Positions 10,558 to 64,000 of a stretch of DNA of 64,000 nt are shown here, piece after piece. The translations under genes and the position numbers were made by a program. This stretch comes from Corticium candelabrum (Eukaryota; Porifera; Homoscleromorpha; Homosclerophorida; Plakinidae): positions 485,001 through 549,000 of the forward strand of contig NC_085087.1 of the NCBI RefSeq assembly GCF_963422355.1, written 5' to 3'. Numbering within the stretch: position 1 is the stretch's first letter; the number at the start of each line of letters is the position of its first letter. The notes beneath the pieces were generated by a model that saw nothing but the letters and a program-made list of their open reading frames with translations, was not told where the DNA came from and did not search any database.

Positions 10558-11338
10558 ATGTGTACGTGCTGCCCTGTTCGAGAACTGCTGCGCACCTGAT
10601 GGTGTGATAGAAAGATGAATATATATTAATGCATCTTACTGTAGACTGTATATACTGTTACAGAGTACTTCTGCAACTCTGCAATTAATCAAAAGTCCGG
10701 AACCCAACCACAACCAGTACACAACTTCACAGTCTCTATATGCATTCCTTGGCATTGTCTTTGTCTTTTGAGAACATCAACAGGCAAGTTAACATGTGTC
10801 GCATCACAGTAAGGAGCGCAGCTGGTGTATTTGCATGCACACAACTGATATACAGTTTGCGGTCTTTCTGGCACCACCCACTTCAGGGGCAAAAATCCTG
10901 TTCCAGAGTGAGAACCTGTCACACACACAACGACATGCATGTACACAACTTTATTGCAGTACAATTGCAGTATAATAAGATGTAAACATTGTACATTAAC
11001 TTACCATCGCACCATGGTTGTTTCTTACTTAGTCCACACCTACACCAAAGTTTCACATCTCTAGGACTGAGGTTTTGTTCATTGCATGGTCCATACTAAA
11101 ATTGTACTATATAAATTGCAACAAGTCTAACTCACCTTACCAAGCGAACACTTCACTGTTGGAAGTTGGAAGTTGTGAGAGCATTAATTAATTTTGAACT
11201 CACCGTGGCAACTGCAGGATACAGCGCACTCCCAAAAAGCTTTTCCATACTACGTTTGATCTACAACACGCACTCCCCACTCGGATACTCTGTCCAAACA
11301 GAGGCCAGTTTATCCTAGGACAGACTAACCGGCCTATA
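10558..11338. other. Intergenic stretch upstream of pitchfork, nothing recognised
   Basis: No coding frame, repeat array or transposon end is recognised here. It is the presumed upstream region of the pitchfork gene. Confidence 0.5.
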
Positions 11339-11458
11339 TCCGGGGATGCTTTATCCGGGGATACTTTATCCGGGGATACTTTATTCGGGGATACTTTATC
11401 CGGGGATACTTTATCCGGGGATACTTTATCCGGGGATACTTTATCCGGGGATACTTTG
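11339..11458. repeat. 15-bp tandem repeat in the pitchfork promoter region
   Basis: About eight copies of CCGGGGATACTTTAT, with single-base variants in the first and third copies. The array ends about 50 bp upstream of the pitchfork ATG. Confidence 0.9.
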
Positions 11459-11480
11459 GACTACATTGAGCATGCGTAAG

Positions 11481-11494
11481 AAGGCCATAGCAAC
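11481..11494 (+). promoter_or_regulatory. Possible RFX X-box
   Basis: AAGGCCATAGCAAC has a perfect right half-site (RGYAAC) and a partial left half-site compared with the X-box GTNRCC-N(0-3)-RGYAAC. It lies 16 bp before the pitchfork ATG. RFX factors commonly drive ciliary genes through X-boxes close to the start codon. The weak left half makes this tentative. Confidence 0.4.
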
Positions 11495-11509
11495 ACTAAA
11501 CAGTTCGTC

Positions 11510-37135
<25,626 letters not shown>

Positions 37136-37458
37136 AAGCTCACACACAGTGGATACCTTGCAGCTGCAGCATGTCAAAATTAAATCTATAGCAATCTTAT
37201 CTGTTAAAAGTTTATTAACTTTATTGTGCAGTGTAGAGGTTCCATGTCTGTTCATTAAACTGGTACTGCAAATCTTACAAATGTACAAAAGGAAATGGTT
37301 GTTTGTGTAATTCATAGCTATTCTGGAAAGATGTCATTTTCCAACTGTACAGTGTACTGAGCAAATTACAGCAGCACCTCTTAATTGCTACAGTGGATAG
37401 AACAAACAGACTAAGGAGAATTGATGAACCAAACACACAGTAAGGAAGGAAGGAAAGA

Positions 37459-38020
<562 letters not shown>

Positions 38021-38250
38021 TGCTCTCCCTCCCCTCCCCTCCCTCCCTCTCCCTCCCTCCCCTCCCTCTCCTTCCCCTCCCTCTCCCTCCCCTCCCTCTC
38101 CCTCCCCTCCCTCTCCCTCCCCTCCCTCTCCCTCCTCTCCCCTCCCCTCCCTCCCCTCCCTCTCCCTCCCCTCCCTCTCCCTCTCCCTCCCCTCCCTCTC
38201 CCTCCCTCTCCCTCCCTTTCCCTCCCCTCCCCTCCCTCTCCCTCTCCCTC
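38021..38250. repeat. Pyrimidine (CCCTCCCTCTC)n tract
   Basis: About 230 bp of pure C/T with irregular CCCTCCCTCT units. It borders the SINE on one side and a perfect hairpin on the other. Possible triplex (H-DNA) former. Confidence 0.9.
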
Positions 38251-38295
38251 CAACCGAATAGGACTGACGTCGGTTGCGTCAGTCCTATTCGGTTG
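38251..38295. repeat. Perfect 19-bp inverted repeat, 7-nt loop
   Basis: CAACCGAATAGGACTGACG is followed by TCGGTTG and then its exact reverse complement. No T-run follows, so it does not look like a terminator of a known kind. Confidence 0.9.
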
Positions 38296-38406
38296 TACGG
38301 AGTCCCCGTTTCTGGAATGAACGCTCTTGTTGAGTTGCTTTTCGTCGTATGTTGTTTCCGTGGCTTACGTTTCTTTGTTGTGATCGAGTTGCATTCTGTC
38401 TTTACT

Positions 38407-38720
38407 CTTGTGGCTTCAGTGTCTGGGATCATCGCAGCCTTACCTTGCCTTCGTGGTTTAGTGCATTTTCTCCGGATCCTGTCGTCGTCATCTCATCTTC
38501 GTCTCATCGTCCATCTTGTGACTTCAGCGTGTGGAATTATCGCAGCCTTACCTTGCCCTCGTGGCCTAGTGCGTCTTCTCCAGATTCTGTCGTCATCATC
38601 TCGTCTTTCCTTCGTCTTGTCGTCCATCTTGTGACTTCAGCATCTGGGATTATCGCAGCCTTACCTTGCCCTCGTGGCCTAGTGCGTCTTCTCGGATTCT
38701 GTCGTCACCGTCTCCTGGTC
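38407..38720. repeat. Three tandem units of about 110 bp
   Basis: Units start at 38407, 38515 and 38628, each with CTTGTG(G/A)CTTCAG, then ATCGCAGCCTTACCTTGCC and AGTGC(A/G)T(T/C)TTCTC. Because the periods are 108 and 113 bp, the frame is not kept; probably non-coding. Confidence 0.85.
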
Positions 38721-39049
38721 TTCTTTGGATTCATTTCCTGACTTGCGTATCTTGTACCTAGCTCTAGAGTCTAGCCTCTTGTATGTAGTTTGCAAGTTTT
38801 ATGTTGTTACTAGTATTGGACTTTAGTTATAGTACCTGCTTTGCAGTGATGTATAATAGTTCCATGTTTGAAAATACATGTATTGACAGACAGACAGATA
38901 GACAGATTAGACCGTCAAAACGTAATGTACTAATTAAATTAGTGTAATTTGAAAGCTCCAGGACGTAATGGGACGTCCTGTTGTATTAGTGTTGCTGTAA
39001 ACTTTTTTTGGTACTTTCTCTTTTAGTAGGAGTAGGAGAGGGAGGGAAA

Positions 39050-39690
39050 GAAGGGGATGAAGGGAAGGAGGGTTGGGTGAGAGAGGGGAGGAGGGTTGGG
39101 TGAGAGAGGGGAGGAGGGTTGGGTGAGAGAGGGGAGGAGGGTTGGGTGAGAGAGGGGAGGAGGGTTGGGTGAGAGAGGGGAGGAGGGTTGGGTGAGAGAG
39201 GGGAGGAGGGTTGGGTGAGAGAGGGGAGGAGGGTTGGGTGAGAGAGGGGAGGAGGGTTGGGTGAGAGAGGGGAGGAGGGTTGGGTGAGAGAGGGGAGGAG
39301 GGTTGGGTGAGAGAGCGGAGGAGGGTTGGGTGAGAGCGGAGGAGGGTTGGGTGAGAGAGCGGAGGAGGGTTGGGTGAGAGAGCGGAGGAGGGTTGGGTGA
39401 GAGAGCGGAGGAGGGGTGGGTGAGAGAGGGGAGGAGGGGTGGGTGAGAGAGGGGAGGAGGGGTGGGTGAGAGAGGGGAGGAGGGGTGGGTGAGAGAGGGG
39501 AGGAGGGGTGGGTGAGAGAGGGGAGGAGGGGTGGGTGAGAGAGGGGAGGAGGGGTGGGTGAGAGAGGGGTGGGTGAGAGAGGGGAGGAGGGGTGGGTGAG
39601 AGAGGGGAGGAGGGGTGGGTGAGAGAGGGGAGGAGGGGTGGGTGAGAGAGGGGAGGAGGGGTGGGTGAGAGAGGGGAGGAGGGGAGGGAA
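39050..39690. repeat. 23-bp minisatellite, about 27 copies
   Basis: The unit is GGGTTGGGTGAGAGAGGGGAGGA in the left half and GGGGTGGGTGAGAGAGGGGAGGA in the right half, with a middle block carrying GCGGAGG. Two units are shortened. Because 23 is not a multiple of 3, all three minus-strand frames encode one and the same 23-residue Pro/Ser/Leu repeat without stops. Confidence 0.95.
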
Positions 39691-39699
39691 AGAGACCAC

Positions 39700-40164
39700 A
39701 AAACAAACAATTCCCCAGAACAAATCAACTGCTATACTGGCAAAAATATTGAGATTTTGAGCGGACTCTTAAACCCCCAATTCGCTACATAAATTCCCTA
39801 CCAACATTTCATCTTACCGTATATGGTATGTACAGCCTCATCAAATCCTTCTGCAATGCCCTGTCTTGCTAGATATACGTTACAGCTTTTTTTGACAAAA
39901 CCAGCATAGATATTGGAAACGTTTGGTTGTGTTTGTTGATGTACACGAGTTAGGAGTGTACTGGTATGATTAATGATCAGAAACACAGGTTTATTTGAGC
40001 AAGTTGTGACACCTAGCTGTCAGAAAACCAGCACACAATACTCAAATATGACCCAACCAGCTTCCTCTGGCTAACTGATGACTTGTACAGATGTACTTAG
40101 CAGATAATAAAAACTATCCTAGTACTTAGTAAATAGTACCAATCTCCCCATTCTAAATTAGGAA
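39700..40164. other. 3' flank of the SMCHD1-like gene
   Basis: No gene seen. Expected to hold the 3' UTR of the minus-strand gene that ends at 40165. Confidence 0.45.
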
Positions 40165-61528
<21,364 letters not shown>

Positions 61529-61989
61529 CTGAACTATTGCCAAACATATCAAAATTACTATATTGATCATTGCATCAACAAATCAAATGTTGTTATCTAC
61601 CACGTACATGCGTTATGATTATTTAGTTAGCACAATACAGCAATATATCATGAATTCATCACAACAATCACTCAGAACAATGAGCATCAATCTCCAATTA
61701 ATGTAAGCTATATGAATTTCTGGCAATAAAGCCATCACAACGTACATACTCAATTATTTAGAAACCATAAGTATCTTCTAAATTATAAACTTTTATGCCC
61801 AGCTCAAATTTCAATATCGTTATTAATTTTTTGTAATTAAGTTATATTTTAATTCATTGCTACTTCTATTTCCTGCAATTGAGTCATGTGGATGTACATA
61901 CACACAGGTTGGACAAATAGAAAACCTGTAAATGCCATCATTAATAATTTGGACACTCATAAGAATGAGATAACTGAGTGTTCAGCTGG
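61529..61989. other. SMCHD1-like intron, nothing recognised
   Basis: AT-rich; no further exon of the minus-strand gene could be found up to the window end, where a retrotransposon fills the sequence. Confidence 0.45.
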
Positions 61990-62137
61990 GTTACACCTAT
62001 GACGGGTATAGTCAGTGTGACGTAGATGTTGATATTTACAATACAATTAGACTCTAAGAGCACAAGGTACGCTCCACGTTACATGGTGCCAGAAGAAGTG
62101 GATTAGAAGAAAAGAGACATCGTTCTGAACCCACTTC

Positions 62138-62990
62138 GTGGCAATGACTGCACATGAATCAGGATCATCTCTGTCAGGTGAGCCGCATGTGGAGTCTGGT
62201 TTCCGCCACCACATTTCCCCACCCACACCACTCAACGTCTGTGGTGATCTCGTACAATGGTGGAGAGATTGGAAACAACTTTGGGATGGCTACTACCTGG
62301 TCACAGGACTGGCGAAGGAGGCGGATCCTTATCGCCTTGCCGTTCTCAGGAAAAGCCTTGGGCAGAAGGCGATAGAGACTTACAATGCTCTCAGATTTGC
62401 CGACCCCGCAGACAAAGCTAAATATGAGTGTGTAATTGAGGCTTTAGAGAATCACTTTCTAGGGTATAGCAACAAGACCTACAAATGGCATGTGTTTGGG
62501 AAGAGAGATCAAGAGAATTCAGGGTCGTTTGATGACTATTACACAGTGTTGGAAGATTAGATTAGGCGATGTGAGTATGAAAAGATGGAGAACCCACTGA
62601 GCAGCTTCTCAAGGACCACATCGTGATCGAAGTTAGGGACAAACAACTTCACAAACAATCGCTAGAAGAGAAGAATCTTTTGTTGGACGAGTACATTACC
62701 ATATGAAAGGCCTATGAAGCAACAGCTTGTCGAGCAAAGCACATGGCCTCAAGTGAAACAGTAAATGCCATGAAAACAAAGTCGACACCAGGTCGCAAGC
62801 AAGGCAGCCAATGTAGTTTTGAACCTACTGAAAAGCAGAATGCCTCAACTGTTGACGATTTCACCAGAAAGGATGCAGTAACTGTCCAGCTGCAGAGCAA
62901 GAGTATTGGCCATGTGGCAGACCAGGCCACTTTGAACATATGTGTAGCTCTAGTACCGAGAAAAGGGCACAGACAAACACAAAAATAACA
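62138..62990 (+). pseudogene. Gag with zinc knuckle, 62-kb Gypsy element
   Basis: The capsid part at 62138-62560 has VQWWRDWKQLWDGYYLVTGL and FGKRDQENSGSFDDYYTVL. Near 62885-62960 another frame gives CPAAEQEYWPCGRPGHFEHMC, a zinc-knuckle-like end (C-x4-H-x4-C kept). Stops at about 62558 and after. Confidence 0.7.
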
Positions 62991-63114
62991 TAAAGACAAG
63001 AGTACATCAGTTTGAAGATGAGGACACTGATGAAGAAGAGTATGAGAGGGTCGTGACGATTACTTCAAACCCAAAGTGAAGAAGAGGTCAATTCAGTGAA
63101 AGAGGAAGTTTGTT

Positions 63115-63387
63115 TCAACGACAAATTCACGCATCGATGCTAGTGGACAACCTGTAAAGTTCCAACTAGACGCGGGAGCAACATGCAACGTCCTTACAAA
63201 ATTGGATCTACCAGCAGGTATTCGTGTTAAAGCCACCAGCCAAAGGCTACCTTTATTTAATAATCAGGAAGTGATGAGTTCGTGTGGCAAATGCACAGTC
63301 AAGTTGATTAACCCAAGAAATAACAAGAAGTACAAGGGTGAATATACTGTCACCAATGCTCCATCATCCATATTAGGGGCAAAGTGA
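63115..63387 (+). pseudogene. Aspartic protease, 62-kb Gypsy element
   Basis: ASGQPVKFQLDAGATCNVL is the active-site loop; the family motif D(T/S)GA is DAGA here. PSSILGAK is the second block. The frame is open from 63202 to 63387. Confidence 0.7.
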
Positions 63388-63639
63388 ATGAAGCAAATGG
63401 GTCTGATCGTAGTTCATCAAGAATTGATTAATGCGATATCAGCTCGATTTGCAGAAACTCAACAAGAAGGTTCAACGAATGGAACATTGTCAACACCACC
63501 CATGTCAGCAACGACAATGCAAGAAACGGTTTCATGACAGCCAGGGACACACAGCAGTGGAATTACAAATGAGGAACTAGTCAAGAAGTAAGCTGATGTT
63601 TTCTCAGGTGAAGTTGGTCATTTTGTGGGTAAATTGCAT

Positions 63640-63900
63640 CTGGAAATTGACCCCAAGTGAGTCCTGTCAAATTGCCAGTATGCAGGACACCAGTGCATTT
63701 GAAAGGAAAGTTTAAAGAGGACTTGATCGCTTGACACAGTTGGATGTCATTGCCAAGGTAGGGTCGAAAGTCCAACTGATTGGATTTCTAGTTTCATGCC
63801 TGTGGTTAAACCCAATGGGAAAATATTAGTTTGCATTGACCTCAAACCCCTCAATAGAGCCTTGAAGCAGTTACACTACCTTATTACTGTCAGACTGGTG
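63640..63900 (+). pseudogene. RT N-terminal piece, 62-kb Gypsy element
   Basis: RTPVHLKGKFKEDL, LTQLDVIAKV and WISSFMPVVKPNGKILVCID followed by LKPLNRALKQLHY cover RT boxes A-B in broken frames. The catalytic boxes are absent. Confidence 0.7.
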
Positions 63901-64000
63901 GAGTTGAAAGCATCAACATGTTGGAATCACTTCCAATTAGTGGTGAGAAGTTAGCTGAAATGCAAAGAGAAACTGCACTAGACAGAACACTTCAAATGCT

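Larger units (their letters stand above)
61990..64000 (+). mobile_element. Decayed Gypsy LTR retrotransposon running off the window
   Basis: The likely 5' LTR end is CTCCACGTTACA at about 62080, directly followed by the primer-binding-site-like TGGTGCCAGAAGAAGTGG. Gag, zinc knuckle, protease and the start of RT follow in order, with many stops. RT breaks off after about 60 residues and joins LPISGEKLAEMQRETALDRT, a sequence typical of the region before integrase, so the middle of pol seems deleted. The LTR start was not located. Confidence 0.75.

Noticed and set aside
10327..10599. Open frame starting MQSQTGWETAWFVETAEK that runs into a TG tract
   Set aside because: No recognisable domain, no convincing splice sites, and the last third is microsatellite.
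38934..39728. A 264-codon Pro/Ser-rich protein on the minus strand
   Set aside because: All three frames are open with the same repeat because the unit is 23 bp; this is a property of the minisatellite, not evidence for a gene.

Overview
The window reads as nuclear DNA of an animal, most likely a marine, early-branching or invertebrate metazoan. This rests on GT-AG introns, three recognisable animal genes (prefoldin subunit 2, pitchfork and an SMCHD1-like hinge protein), dense CA, TA and trinucleotide microsatellites, and a heavy load of LINE, LTR and DNA transposons. I cannot fix the phylum from the sequence; a sponge-like genome is only a guess. No bacterial operons, CRISPR arrays or rRNA genes are seen.

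Host genes. (1) The last coding exon of PFDN2 lies at 6494-6667 on the plus strand; earlier exons are not visible and are probably left of the window. (2) A complete pitchfork gene (PIFO/CIMAP3, a ciliary protein with PG-rich repeats) spans 11510-37135 on the plus strand. It has six coding exons whose lengths sum to 606 nt, exactly 202 codons with the stop, and one exon is only 20 nt. Intron 1 (13.6 kb) and intron 2 (7.4 kb) are filled with transposons. (3) The 3' half of an SMCHD1-like gene runs on the minus strand from 61528 to 40165 in six visible exons; one intron of 17.4 kb holds a cluster of retrotransposons.

Mobile DNA, left to right. 0.9-5.7 kb: non-LTR retrotransposons with a restriction-like endonuclease, one nearly complete copy flanked by two inverted 3' fragments, with TA-rich tracts at their ends. 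5.9-6.2 and 9.7-10.25 kb: LINE fragments. 7.7-9.26 and 14.05-19.5 kb: Ty3/Gypsy-class elements whose integrase lies before reverse transcriptase (Gmr1-like order). The second is nested, with a 5-bp target duplication, in a conventional Gypsy element on the minus strand (12681-24217). That element also carries a TA-flanked inverted-repeat DNA transposon. 24-31.8 kb: a MITE, a foldback element, a Harbinger-like element and an intact Tc1 transposon. 34.5-46 kb: tRNA-headed SINEs, several next to (TG)n tracts, and LINE pieces. 46.6-60 kb: eight copies of endonuclease-bearing non-LTR elements, most of them bordered by (ACT)n microsatellites, including one with an uninterrupted 1155-codon reading frame. 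60.35-60.82 kb: a pogo-like MITE. 62.0-64 kb: a decayed Gypsy element running off the window.

The most interesting signal is the repeated (ACT)n-element-(ACT)n pattern at 46.6-58 kb, which suggests retrotransposons that use a trinucleotide microsatellite as target. Second is the Ty1/copia-like pol order of two Gypsy-class elements.
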